Below the pieces are notes generated by a model. That model was not told where the DNA came from. It did not search any database and saw only the letters and a program-made list of their open reading frames with translations. From positions 658,616-722,615 of the forward strand of contig JAJSSI010000012.1 of the NCBI GenBank assembly GCA_031841125.1: a stretch of 64,000 nucleotides of DNA, read 5' to 3'. Shown here piece after piece: positions 10,870-20,515 of this stretch (position 1 is its first letter; each line of letters opens with the position of its first letter). The translations under genes were made by a program, and so were the position numbers. Source of the DNA: Acanthococcus lagerstroemiae. Lineage: Eukaryota; Arthropoda; Insecta; Hemiptera; Eriococcidae.

Positions 10870-10984
10870 ATACAACTTTTTACTTCATTAATGACAAGGT
10901 GTGGTCATGTAGGGCTATCAAATTTAATCAATTTACAATGCATAAAGTCGCCTCCGAAGTGTCGGACTAAGAAGAAGAACGTCA

Positions 10985-11118
10985 CACGAAAAAGGTGTTA
11001 GAAACGAAGAGCGGACGTACTTTCTTTCAATATAGTGAGGAAAAATCGAGAATGGCCCTCGAAGATGTACGAAATGGATATGGTTGTGATTTATCAACTG
11101 CTAACACTTATTTCTAAT
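10985..11118 (+). pseudogene. pogo/Tigger-type transposase, N-terminal HTH fragment
   Basis: The translation RSGRTFFQYSEEKSRMALED is not exact at its first residue: the sequence reads KSGRTFFQYSEEKSRMALED, then VRNGYGCDLSTANTYF and a stop. A tyrosine/glutamate pair followed by MALEDVRNG and an LSTA helix is the usual start of the psq/CENP-B-like helix-turn-helix of pogo/Tigger transposases. The frame closes immediately afterwards and the DDE core that should follow is absent. The matching C-terminal tail lies only about 370 bp further on, so this is an internally deleted copy. Confidence 0.6.
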
Positions 11119-11485
11119 TTGAGTCAATGGTTTCGGGTGAAGAAAGCTACGCGATTGAATGGCATTCCTTCTTTAGTTCCGATGGCTTATTAGTATCTAT
11201 CGTAATTTTTTTTTCAGAGTTGTTTGAAAACTAGGAGCCGGTTTTGAAGAAAATATTGATTCTCAAGCGAAGGAAAAAAAAATCACGGACTGGAAATGTT
11301 TGTGGAAAAAATAAACTTTGAGTAAGATTTCTCTTAATTAGGTACCTACTCGTTTTTCGTCTTCATCACATCACCTGTATTCATGTAATTTGAGCTTTCA
11401 GTAAATTGAAGTCAGTTCTCACGCCAAAAAAATTAAAATGTGAGGAATAACGCATAAAGAAAAACTTGATTCGCCAAAATATACA

Positions 11486-11766
11486 TGTCAAGAAGTTATA
11501 CAGTCGTATGCTATTGGCGATTGGGTCATTGTGGCCTTAGAAATGAAAGGGGAAAAGAAATGTGCTCGTAAAATTATGGTATGTGTGGAGAAAGTAGTGC
11601 GAGGGTGTTTGTCGGAGATTTCGTCAGGTCTCTAAAATTAAATCCGATATTTAAGACTCCGCGTAACGACAAAAATACTCGTATTTCGAAGTTTGATTTC
11701 GCGCAAATTGTTAGGAGAGTTCAGAAACCAGTAGGTAATTCAATCAGAAGGAATTTATCTGTTTAA
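11486..11766 (+). pseudogene. pogo/Tigger-type transposase, C-terminal tail
   Basis: The first part reads SYAIGDWVIVALEMKGEKKC. After a frameshift near 11580 comes SLKLNPIFKTPRNDKNTRIS, then FDFAQIVRRVQKPVGNSIRR. Insect pogo-like transposases end in this pattern: a (V/I)GD(F/W)V(I/L)V strand, a K/R-rich segment, an acidic D...I stretch and a QIV..L/V..P motif. Together with the HTH piece at 10985-11118 this suggests a deletion derivative lacking the catalytic core. A better-preserved relative of this tail is at 60656-61305. Confidence 0.5.
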
Positions 11767-11769
11767 TGT

Positions 11770-13674
11770 GTCTTCGACTGATATAAACCGTGAAACGGCG
11801 GTTCTGTCAGAAGTCGGTAGTTTTTCTGCTTGGGACGGTGCTTAAAAGTAATATCAATACGTGAAATATTGGTTACCGTGAATAAGAAACCAAATTTACG
11901 TAGGGCCTATGTATTCTTGTCAGAACTTTCAGTTTGAACAAAAAATTTATATTATTTCTTAATAAAATATGCTAACTAGTGCTTTATAAACTTCTTAATT
12001 TTGATAGAGATTAGTTACGTGCCTTAAATTCACGCTTTCAAAACATATTTCTGGATGAAGAAAATAAAAATCTGCTGACAAACTAATAAATCCCTCTCAT
12101 ATGGTCAAAGATGGGAAAAAGGTTAGGTGGCCAAGATGAGAGTTTTCGCCAAAAATTTTTTAATTCGTTCTACAGGTGACCCGCTGATTTATTTAGGTGT
12201 CCTGAATGAAATTTCTCATCCCTCTTACACTATACAGTCATAATAAAACAGTTTCCAGTACTGAAGAACGATTTGTATACTCTTAATCAATTTTCAAAGT
12301 GGAAAAATTTCCCGTCTGAAAAAATGCTGCAAAAAAATGGCATTGACAAAAGTTGCTAATTCTGGTATTAAAAAGTATTTAAACTGGCAATTCTTCGACC
12401 GCTTCGACCAATCAGAACACAGCACTACTAAGTTACCAAACAATTACCTGTTCAGGAAATTCTTAAATTGCCTGAGAGGCAATACTTTTCAGACGTGTTC
12501 TTAAAGTGGCCAAAAGTTGACGAGTTACCCACCCTGTTTAATTTTCAATAACCATAAAAAAAAAGAAAAAAGTCCAGAACCGACAAAACAGGTGAACGCG
12601 GACACTATTTGATTTCCACAATAGGTTGACTTGAAACGGCTCTTTTCTGAGGCATATTCACTTATTTTCGACCACCAGTATAGTTCGCAAATAAGAATCG
12701 GTATTTTTAAAATGCTGTTCCCCACTCCACCGTTCCATGGTTAAATCAATTAGTAAAGAATAAAACCTTCCCTCCTTACCTAGAGGGAAACTGGTTCCTC
12801 TTTCTCACATCTCCTTTTAACGTATTTCAGAGGTTAACAAAATGTAAACAAGTTTATAAAGTGACAGGCAAAAAGTGAAAGGGCATCGAAGAGATCGGTG
12901 TATGCTGAAATATAAACATTTTTCAGGAAAATGAAAAACCTGAAAACGTGCCGATGTGATCGGTGTATGTGCAAGTTAACTGGCTTGTACATACCTACTA
13001 TTCACTGGCACTCATGTTATGTTACGATCTAGGTAGAGCGACGTGTCGGCACTGTTGAGTTGTATCAAGGCATGTAAAAACATGGGGGTTGAAATCTTCA
13101 ATTTACATCTCGTCGAATGAGAGTATTCATCGAGTTACATTTTCACCTGAAGACAAAGGTAACGCAGCCGTTCTTGGCGTAACTTTCAGTGTTTTCTGCA
13201 GTTTTCGGCAGGGGCACGTTGTGCCGTTGGGGTGCGTTCGTTGTGGTATCGAACACGGGTGGAATTAGTGTTGCAAACCCACTCTTGGACATAACATTCA
13301 TTCCCGATGAAAGCTAAAACAATGAAGCACAACATATGTCTATTAGTAAAGGTATATTTCTGGGAAGTGAATAGTTGAATTATAAAATTTAGTACTGATA
13401 AAATTACGTGTTCATCACACTTCTTACAAAAAAATTCATGAATTCCAATAAATTAATTAAAAAAGGCTCGCGTTAATTCCGACAATCAATTTAAACTAAA
13501 CGCATACATCATGTTGACCAGATTTGACCAGATTTTAGCTGATTTCAGTTGTGCCCAACAATTTATTCCCTTTTTTTGGTTGTACAGCGTGATCCGTCAA
13601 CTAACGAATTTCATCTGCGAGAGTTTTATTTATTTAAACACTCTAATAAAGATCAAAAAATAGATACCAACCTG
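11770..13674. other. No recognised gene
   Basis: AT-rich sequence without a supported gene. The minus-strand 66-codon ORF at 12525-12725 has no recognisable motif. Two neighbouring segments around 12890 and 12955 share the words GATCGGTGTATG and may be a short local duplication. Confidence 0.5.
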
Positions 13675-14592
13675 CTATCACTTTGAATACTTCCGCTTCT
13701 TTCAATGCGCGACACGGGGTTTTATTCAGCTTCCCATTCACTATAATTTTCTTGTAACCCGCCCAAACGTTGTAATGTTTTCCTGGAAAACTGCTCGACA
13801 CAATCGCTGTGCTTTTACAGCATCATTCGGACAATTGCGATTGAAATTCATAATTCGGCCCATGTATGTATTCTGCAACACGATAGATTACTGAAATATT
13901 TATGAAAGTAGTAAATGAAGCCTTCGAACTTCTGGAGACGTGTTCATGCACTCTACTTTTCTATTTACTACAGGCAAATTAAATATAAAAGAATAAGGAA
14001 AACAGGAATCCGACTGGATCTTGATGGAGATATTCAATTACAGGCAATAATTCCAGGACACAAAGTCGAAAAACCAATTCATCCAGGTAGAGCTCTATAT
14101 GGCGACTCCCCATATAGAGCTGTAATCCAGAGGTCTCCGAAAACTTTCTGGAAACACGTGCCGAAGCCCTACTTTTAAAATGAAGGAATAAAATCTTTCT
14201 TTCATTTGAATTATTGCTGACCATCAATAAATTTAAGCTACTCAATTCGGATCGTGTGGAGAATTTTAATTTCTCTACCAATGTAGTTATTTGTTGGGCT
14301 ATACTAAATAATAAAGTCTAACTGGTGTATTGAAAAATTTTTTCAAATTTCATGTCACTTTGATCTGAATCAAATTTTCCTCGAAAGCATCGAGGGCCGC
14401 TTCAGTTTGTATAGGAATGTGTGATAAGACTCGAGCGCACGTGCTTCCTTCATTTGAAGATGTCTCATTCGTACTTCTACTGAACACGTCCATTTTCTTG
14501 TTTAACCTGTCAACTTGAGTCACTAATTCGCTCAGGGTTCGATTTATCATAGGGAGGGTTAGAGTCCTTTTTCCGATGACGTCTGCGAACAT
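13675..14592 (-). pseudogene. DUF4806 protein gene, broken
   Basis: The upstream part (14375-14592) reads LPMINRTLSELVTQVDRLNK, then a serine-rich linker, then HIPIQTEAALDAFEENL. This is the coiled segment followed by the (F/L)P(I/L)xTxxxLxxFE entry of DUF4806. After about 480 bp of unrelated DNA a second part (13870-13675) reads DAVKAQRLCRAVFQENITTF, then, after a frameshift near 13755, IIVNGKLNKTPCRALKEAEV and FKVIAG up to a GT donor. A conserved LxxxxF start, a central G and a final ALK...FKVI are the usual back half of the domain. The intervening segment has a 12-bp perfect hairpin and may be an insertion. It is a pseudogene as it stands. The family assignment is by motif only. Confidence 0.55.
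14091..14121. repeat. Short perfect hairpin
   Basis: AGCTCTATATGG (14091-14102) and CCATATAGAGCT (14110-14121) are exact reverse complements around a 7-nt loop. The hairpin lies in the segment separating the two halves of the DUF4806 pseudogene and could be the core of a small element. Confidence 0.6.
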
Positions 14593-14599
14593 GGAAAAA

Positions 14600-15372
14600 A
14601 AAAAAAACAGTTATGAAAATTAGTCAATATTTCTTCATCCGGTAAAAGATACGGGAAAAATGACTAATGATAATAGTCTTCATCAAAGCTTCCCATTTCG
14701 GCTTTTTCTTATCTGAAAAATCAATGCAGCAAATTATTCTCCAATAGTATAATAATGCAAAGGGCGAATACTTGATAAAATCTGAAGAAAACAAGATCTA
14801 CAGACACGGTAAGAAGAAATATAAATTTACTAGATAACTGACATAGCTCTCTCAGAATTAGGGTGGCGGGGGGAGGGGGTTTAAATTTTTGATGGTTCTA
14901 TTGATTTCTTCTCCGTGTATTTTTAGATCAACAAGACTGATATGTAGGTAGATGGTCAATGTAGAAACTAAACTGAAAACCTAAAAAGTTTTATACTATC
15001 AGCCGCAGTCACATTTCAAAATTCTAAGTGTGTGTGTGTGTGTGTGTGTGTGCACACGGAATAACCGTATAAAGGGAGGTCTTGCGTCCGCTGAACACCG
15101 GCGTTGTGGGGTCCATTTTCGTTGTGAGGTCTTCGGCTAGGACCCCACAACGTTTTAACCAGATTTTTCGATACTTTGGGCCAAAATAATAGCCTAGAGC
15201 TTGATCCCGATTTGTTCTGGAAAAAGTCCCCCCTATGACTATTTTTCCGCTATACACTTTGTGTATCACCAGGTGTAAAGACTCTCAGAAGTATTCGCAT
15301 TACTACAACGTTCTGAGGCCTCGGTGAAAACGCCGACGCAGTGGGGCCCCACGTTGCCAAGTGTTTCTGTTG
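14600..15372. other. No gene; TG microsatellite and 13-bp inverted repeat
   Basis: 15029-15052 is a perfect (TG)12 run. CGTTGTGGGGTCC (15102-15114) is repeated inverted as GGACCCCACAACG (15140-15152), and a related word GTGGGGCCCCAC occurs near 15340. The minus-strand ORF covering the TG run is a product of the microsatellite. There is no supported gene. Confidence 0.6.
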
Positions 15373-15765
15373 CTAACATTGGATAGGATGATGCAGAACA
15401 ATATGTTTTGAACACGTCTCGCACTGTTCTACAAAACGTTTAACTTTGGCGCTTACTCCTGGCCAAAAAATTACCGTTTTAGCTTGCTCAAGACAGCGAA
15501 CTATACCTAGATGACCATCGTGGATTCGATTAAGAACCTTCAGGCGCATGTGATAAGGAATGACGATACGAGATCCTCTACATATTAAACCATTGATGAC
15601 TGTTAACTCGCCGCAATATGGAAACCAGTGACAAACAGATGTATGAATGTCGTTGATAAAATTTGACCACCCATCTTTGATCAGACGACGAAGTTCGCGG
15701 CACTTGTTGTCTTGTTTTTGGACAAGGACAAACTCGTTCAACTTATCTTGTAACGTGGGAAACAA
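15373..15765 (-). pseudogene. Integrase zinc-binding domain, truncated
   Basis: The sequence LNRIHDGHLGIVRCLEQAKT, then IFWPGVSAKVKRFVEQCETC, supplies the H-x-H...C-x-x-C of the integrase HHCC domain. The catalytic DDE core that should follow is absent; similarity ends at HIVLHHPIQC. The frame differs from RNase H, so at least one indel lies between them. Confidence 0.82.
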
Positions 15766-16211
15766 CTTCTGGATGATGTGGTGAATATATACGCCTCAGC
15801 TTGTTGAGTGATATCTGAATTATTGTTGATACCAAGTGGCGCACGGGACAGACAATCTGCGGTATATAGTTTCTTCCCTGGGGTATGTTTGATGGTGAAA
15901 CTATACCTCATTAACCGCATCTTGAATCCTTGAATTCTGGGGGAAATGTCAATCATTTTCTTTGTTGACAGTAACAGAACCAATGGTTTGTGGTCCGTTT
16001 CAATTTTGAAGGTACGGCCTTGCAAAAATGTATCAAACTTTTCGCATGCCCAGGTTATTGCTAGGGCCTCTTTTTCTATTTGTGTGTACCTCTGTTCCAT
16101 ATCAGACAGGGTATAACGGGCAAAAGAAACAGGCTTAACTTGTTTATCGGCTGTATGTTGAAATAATACTGCACCAAGACCAAAAGTTGAGGCATCAGCA
16201 GACAAAATCAC
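15738..16211 (-). pseudogene. RNase H domain, Ty3/gypsy
   Basis: The frame starts ILSADASTFGLGAVLFQHTA, with the first catalytic aspartate in SADAS. It continues with YTQIEKEALAITWACEKFDT (catalytic Glu), then FKIETDHKPLVLLL (Asp) and ends in HTPGKKLYTADCLSRAPLG (Asp). These are the four acidic blocks of gypsy RNase H, and all appear intact here. Confidence 0.88.
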
Positions 16212-16325
16212 ATCTGCATTGAGATTGTAGCATACTAAAGAAATCTCGCATTAAATTTCTTCGACATTAGCTTTCAAGGCAGCTTGTTGATCCGGACCCC
16301 AGGTAAATACAACATCTTTCTGCAA

Positions 16326-17150
16326 CTAATCTCTGATTGGTTGGGTTTTTTTGGCTAAATTTGGAATAAATTTGCTGAGCTGATTTACCAAGCCGTTGAA
16401 TTGACAAACATCTGAAATGTCTTTTTGCTCAGAAATTTTGACCAACGCTTTAATTTGATCTGGATCTGGACAGACATGCTCATGGTTGATAAGTTGACCC
16501 AGAAACTTCACTTGATTTACAGAAAACTCGCATTTATTCTTATTCAACACTAGACCCGCTGACTTGACTCTCTCAAGTACGGCATAGTAACGTTCATCAT
16601 ATGCTCTTTCTGATTTTTTCCATGTACTAGAATATCATCCATATGGCAGACTATGCCAGTTAACCCTTTTAAGAGTTCTTGCATTTGGTACTGAAAATAC
16701 TCGGGCGCAGATGAAATTCCGAACAGTAACCTCCTGAAGTAGTAATGACTGAAGGGTGTGATAAATGTAGTTAACTCGGTAGACTCTTCATCGAGTTGGA
16801 TCTGCCAATAACCGCTCGCAGCATCTAGTTTAGGTACTAAAGACGCTCAATGAACCAATAATGCCCAAAGTATTTTCAATGTTAGGTAGGATGAAGCGTG
16901 AATGTTTAACATACGTGTTAAGACATGATAAATTGACGCATAAACCCACTGCACCGTTGCTTTTAGGCACAGCAACCATTGGGGCGCACCACTCCATTGG
17001 TTTGGTAATTTTTGCAATGATGCCAAGACTTTCAATGCAGTTAAGCTCAGCCTCGACCTTTTCCCGCAATGGAATGGGAATATTCTGCGCATTTTTTAAT
17101 GAATATGGAACTGCATCACTATAAAGTTCGATGTGGTACTTTCCTTCCAA
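16326..17150 (-). pseudogene. Reverse transcriptase domain, Ty3/gypsy
   Basis: The N-terminal fingers read VPYSLKNAQNIPIPLREKVE, CIESLGIIAKITKPMEWCAP and MVAVPKSNGAVGLCVNLSCL. A frame change near 16830 leads into the palm, with a degraded FGIS.AP segment and the catalytic box CHMDDILVHG near 16630-16650 (HMDD in place of the usual YMDD/YVDD). The thumb region, FSVNQVKFLGQLINHEHVCP, follows at 16326-16550. Frameshifts and stops between these pieces show decay. Confidence 0.85.
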
Positions 17151-17177
17151 AGTACCGTGGGATTTAAAGAGTTCAGG

Positions 17178-17528
17178 TTACTTTTGATAGATGACGTCCC
17201 ACTTAGACTTAACCTGGTTGATACAGTTAATCTGAATGATGTTGAAACCTTCTAATGCCGGTGAACCGAGTAAAGGTTTGCTTTGGTTGAGAACGATGTA
17301 GATTTTCTCTTCAATCTGCTTAGAATGGGTCTGTAACGTAGCTTCAAACATACTGACATCTTTTAAACAATTTCCACCAGACCCAATAAGAACGCGATCT
17401 GCCTGAACAAGGCGTTGATTTTTTGGCATCTGCTCAGGGGGAATTACAGTTACTTCAGCCCCTGAATCAATCTTGAAATTTACGACATGATCATTAACTT
17501 TAATCATAACGTACCTAATATTTACCAC
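17178..17528 (-). pseudogene. Retropepsin-type protease domain
   Basis: The frame contains NFKIDSGAEVTVIPPEQM with the catalytic DSG, and the flap/C-terminal block LLGSPALEGFNII. Both are standard for Ty3/gypsy proteases that cut the Gag-Pol polyprotein. The domain precedes RT, as expected. Confidence 0.8.
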
Positions 17529-17689
17529 AATTTTTTCAAACAGCCTGATTAATTTAATCTATAGAAACAGCCTGAATGGAACCAAGGAACGCGTAATCCT
17601 CAGGACTAAACAACTGCTCATGAACTTTGTTGACTTTACTACCACAACTAGAATTATCTTTTGGCGACTTCAACGAACTTTTTTGCTTA

Positions 17690-17770
17690 CCTACACAATT
17701 TAGGGTAGTGACCAATACGTTGACACTTGTAACAGGTCACATCTTTGGCAGGACACTGTTTGCAAGGATG
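17690..17770 (-). pseudogene. Nucleocapsid CCHC zinc knuckle
   Basis: In a frame different from gag the sequence reads HPCKQCPAKDVTCYKCQRIG and then HYPKLC. The knuckle CYKCQRIGHYPKLC fits CX2CX4HX4C exactly and binds retroelement RNA. The frame difference from the capsid ORF indicates an indel between about 17770 and 17830. Confidence 0.75.
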
Positions 17771-18465
17771 TTTACTTCAACCAAAATTCCAACAATATGT
17801 ATTGGAATTATCTGTACGACCGCTGGGTTTTGATTGATGCTGATAAACACGATCGACAGTTGACGTGGACTTAGGTGTAACCCAATACTCTGGAGATCAC
17901 TTTGCTGACGACAAACGGCTTCTTTTTGACGACATTTGGTTAAAGCCTTTTCAAGCGTTAAGTCTGCATCTAGTTGAAGGGTTTCCGAAAGTTGTTGATC
18001 ACGAATCCCGATAACGATTTGATCACGGATAAATTCGTCTAGGAGATTTCCATAATTACAATGCTCACCTAGTTTACGTAGGTCTGTAGCGAAAGATTCG
18101 ATCGATTCCCCATCTTGTTGAGTTCTAGTGTTGAACTTAGCGCGTTTGTAAATAACGTTGCGTTTACCGATGAAAAATTCGTTAAACATCTTTTTCACCT
18201 TTTTGTAGATCTTCTTTTCCTTGTTGGTAAGCTTTGAAGCAGTTAAGATATCTTCCGGGTCTTCACCCATACAATACATTAATGTTGTTACTTGGCGATC
18301 ATTTTGAAGTTCTGATAAACCTGAAACTTCACAATAGTGTTCAAAGCGTTGAATCCATTGATCCCAACCTGATGGATTTTTAAAATCAAACGGAGCTGGC
18401 GGTGAAAAAACGAATTGAGCTGCTGTTAAAGTAGCAGCTGTTACCGTCGATGAATTATTAGGCAT
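17737..18465 (-). pseudogene. Gag capsid region of Ty3/gypsy element
   Basis: A 242-codon frame starts MPNNSSTVTAATLTAAQFVF just downstream of the primer-binding site. It carries the retrotransposon Gag signature: FDFKNPSGWDQWIQRFEHYC, then LMYCMGEDPEDIL, then FNTRTQQDGESIESFATDLR and LRKLGEHCNYGNLLDEFIRD, followed by VIGIRDQQLSETL. These form the structural capsid that packages the element RNA in the cytoplasm. The frame is open through the capsid but leaves the correct phase before the nucleocapsid zinc knuckle. That could be decay or, less likely, a programmed shift. Confidence 0.85.
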
Positions 18466-18498
18466 TGTTCAACACGAACGAAAAATTTATTAAAAAAA

Positions 18499-18512
18499 CA
18501 CTTCTGACACCA
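18499..18512 (-). other. Primer-binding site
   Basis: TGGTGTCAGAAGTG follows the LTR end directly on the minus strand. TGG(T/C)GTCAGAAGT is a frequent minus-strand primer-binding site in this group of Ty3/gypsy elements. The exact priming tRNA is not assigned. Confidence 0.7.
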
Positions 18513-18698
18513 TGTGATGTTATTACTTGAATTAAACAGACGAGATTATTTCCTGGCTACAACTTTAATAATAATGCATCGGCACATTACATCATGATAA
18601 CTGAAAAATTCCTCCTAAACAAAAACATTAACTATTCTTATTGTCAGGCTGCATGTAGACAGCCGCCTAATATTAATGCAAGGTGCGCTAATGTCACA
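18513..18698 (-). repeat. 5' LTR, 186 bp
   Basis: On the minus strand the LTR starts TGTGACATTAGCGCACC and ends AATAACATCACA. The two ends carry the short inverted repeat TGTGA...TCACA expected of Ty3/gypsy LTRs. Immediately downstream is the primer-binding site. Confidence 0.8.
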
Positions 18699-18701
18699 TT
18701 T

Positions 18702-19585
18702 TTATTCAAATGATTTTGAGATGAACACTACCAGGCTCAGTTTATCATTCATATGACTTGAAATTCTTTTTTTGCAAGTTAATGAAAATTTGAAGTTGAC
18801 TATAAGAGCTCGTTGCTCCTGGGTTGTAGCTAGCATGCTATTCATCATTGAACGCATCCATTCTCTAAATTCCGCATTTTTACCAACTCTCGCTTGTGTG
18901 CCTGGGAAAAATAATGGTTTAGTACATTTGGAGGTGGGCAATTGCCCGGATGCTGTGCCTTGAGATAACGCGGCTGGCTTACCTCGCCCAAGACCTTCCA
19001 TTGCATGAAAGACACGGGAGGTCAAACCTCCACGCCTCATTTTGAACCTAAATGGCGGTCGAGGGGTTGCGGCACCAGTCGCCAAATACAAACCCGGCGG
19101 AGACGTTATCAACGCCGTCGCTATCACTCCTGAGGTTGCCACCTCTGGAATCACCATCGCTGGTGTCACAGTCACAAACTCTGTCGCTGTCGCTTCCGTC
19201 ACTATGGCCTTGCTGGCCCTTATTGCTGGAGTGGTGACCACTCTAGTCTCCTTTGCCTCATTAGTGACCTTGTTGATCTCAGTTGCTGTTGTCGCTTTTG
19301 TGAGACCTAGTTCGCTACTGGTGCCTTCAATGAGTTCGAGGTCATGGTCGCTGGCCGGCGCCGGGTGCACTATGGCCTCTGTCATGGACATTGGCTCATC
19401 TTTGCCGGATCCAAGGTCCGGTTTGTCAAGTAGGATGGCTTCCTCCGCCTCAGAGAGCATGGGGAGCCACTGCCCTTGGTCCTGATCTGCGCAAAAATAC
19501 GATACAAATTAGAACTTACGTAATCGGAACACATGGCTGAGAACAGCCGACAGCGTGCGCGGCATTGGACCAAAACTTAATTCCA
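18702..19585 (-). CDS. Unassigned coding-like exon, Thr/Ala-rich protein
   Basis: A minus-strand frame of about 250 codons starts after a likely acceptor (TTTTTGCGCAG near 19485) with DQGQWLPMLSEAEEAILLDK. It has a Thr/Ala/Val-rich middle (TTATEINKVTNEAKETRVVT), then PPFRFKMRRGGLTSRVFHAM, and ends with a mixed helix FREWMRSMMNSMLATTQEQR. GC content is higher than in the flanks. A short upstream exon (near 19520-19570) ending in a GTAAGT donor would join it in frame. The gypsy LTR lies a few bases from its end, so the retroelement may have inserted in or beside it. No family is recognised. It may be a host exon or part of another element. Confidence 0.4.
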
Positions 19586-19785
19586 ATTATTGTTCCTCCC
19601 GGTCTTCACAATAACCTCCTCAAATTCAAAAGTGTGGCGATTGGAAATCAAAACTAATTGCCCTGAGTGAGTCCTTCCTAGAAGCAACAGTATAAAATGC
19701 AAAATGCATGATCACTCCTGCTCTCTTGACGAATTGAGGAAACTCTTATGTAATCAGACTAGACTAGCACAGCACAGTTTCATCC

Positions 19786-20345
19786 TCATACAATTGAGTG
19801 ACCTCGCCACCTCTTTACGAAGGTGGTTTTGAAAAGTGGAAAGACTTCCTCAGGAACACACTGACTGGCCCTCCCACCTTCCGAAAAATGCTCAATCTGC
19901 AAATTTTTTGTGACCCAAAATTTCGCCAAGCACGCTTGCGCGTGTTTGTAAGTACGCACGCTACGCGATTTTGATTCAAACTGCACACTGATTTAATTCG
20001 TCAGAGTGATCATGCGCAACCCAAATTCCGCTGTCCCAAGAACGCATTGGTACCATTAGAACCAGGTTGGTAGTCACATGGCAATATAGGTATACGTCGC
20101 CAAGTGGTTCCATAATTTTCCGCACCTTCTCAAAATTTGGACAGACTTTGCGACTTTGCAAATCAGATTGTTTTGTACCCACATCCAGCTTCCCAAAAAG
20201 CTCGTTTATTTCGTACCTCGATACCAGTAACGTGCGGTCACGTGAAGCGCGACCACCACGTGCTAGCGCTTGCCACATGGCGCGCGTGGAACAAAGCTCA
20301 ACAATCAATCCAGGCAATTGACACATACAAAACAAGACTGAAAGT
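19786..20345 (-). other. Unassigned GC-richer segment with open minus-strand frames
   Basis: Two minus-strand frames (20335-19976 and 19986-19786) are open with balanced composition and include SRYEINELFGKLDVGTKQSD and FEKVRKIMEPLGDVYLYC. An acceptor-like CTCAACTTTCAG precedes the first. Antisense frames are also open, so coding status is uncertain. No motif is recognised. The segment could contain exons of the same gene as 18702-19585 or be a promoter region. Confidence 0.25.
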
Positions 20346-20515
20346 TGAGTGAGTTAACCAAAAGCTCGTACACTCTTCAGTGCCGTCTGCTACCAGTGCG
20401 TTTGCTAAAGATAGGGTAGATGCGCCATTTGTGGCCACTTTAAGGAATTTTCAATTTTGAGAAGTCAATATAAATCATTATTGAGGCAAACAGAAATTAA
20501 TTTTCACTTTATTAG

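Larger units (their letters stand above)
15373..18698 (-). mobile_element. Ty3/gypsy LTR retrotransposon, 3'-truncated
   Basis: Read on the minus strand the order is LTR (18698-18513), primer-binding site, gag, CCHC knuckle, protease, reverse transcriptase, RNase H and the zinc domain of integrase. That order is diagnostic of Ty3/gypsy. Similarity stops at about 15373 just after the HHCC motif, so the integrase core and the second LTR are missing. Several frameshifts and stops (between gag and the zinc knuckle, inside RT, between RNase H and integrase) show that it is inactive. Because the second LTR is missing, neither target duplication nor age from LTR divergence can be read. Confidence 0.9.

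Noticed and set aside
15024..15269. Minus-strand ORF ending in HTHTHT
   Set aside because: The reading frame is kept open by the TG microsatellite and has no recognisable domain.
15373..18698. Complete LTR element with a second LTR
   Set aside because: No second copy of the 186-bp LTR occurs at or below 15373; the element ends inside integrase.
19042..19485. 147-codon plus-strand ORF
   Set aside because: It is antisense to the better-supported minus-strand exon 18702-19585, which has splice sites; the plus frame has repetitive Val/Ala/Leu composition expected from the complement.
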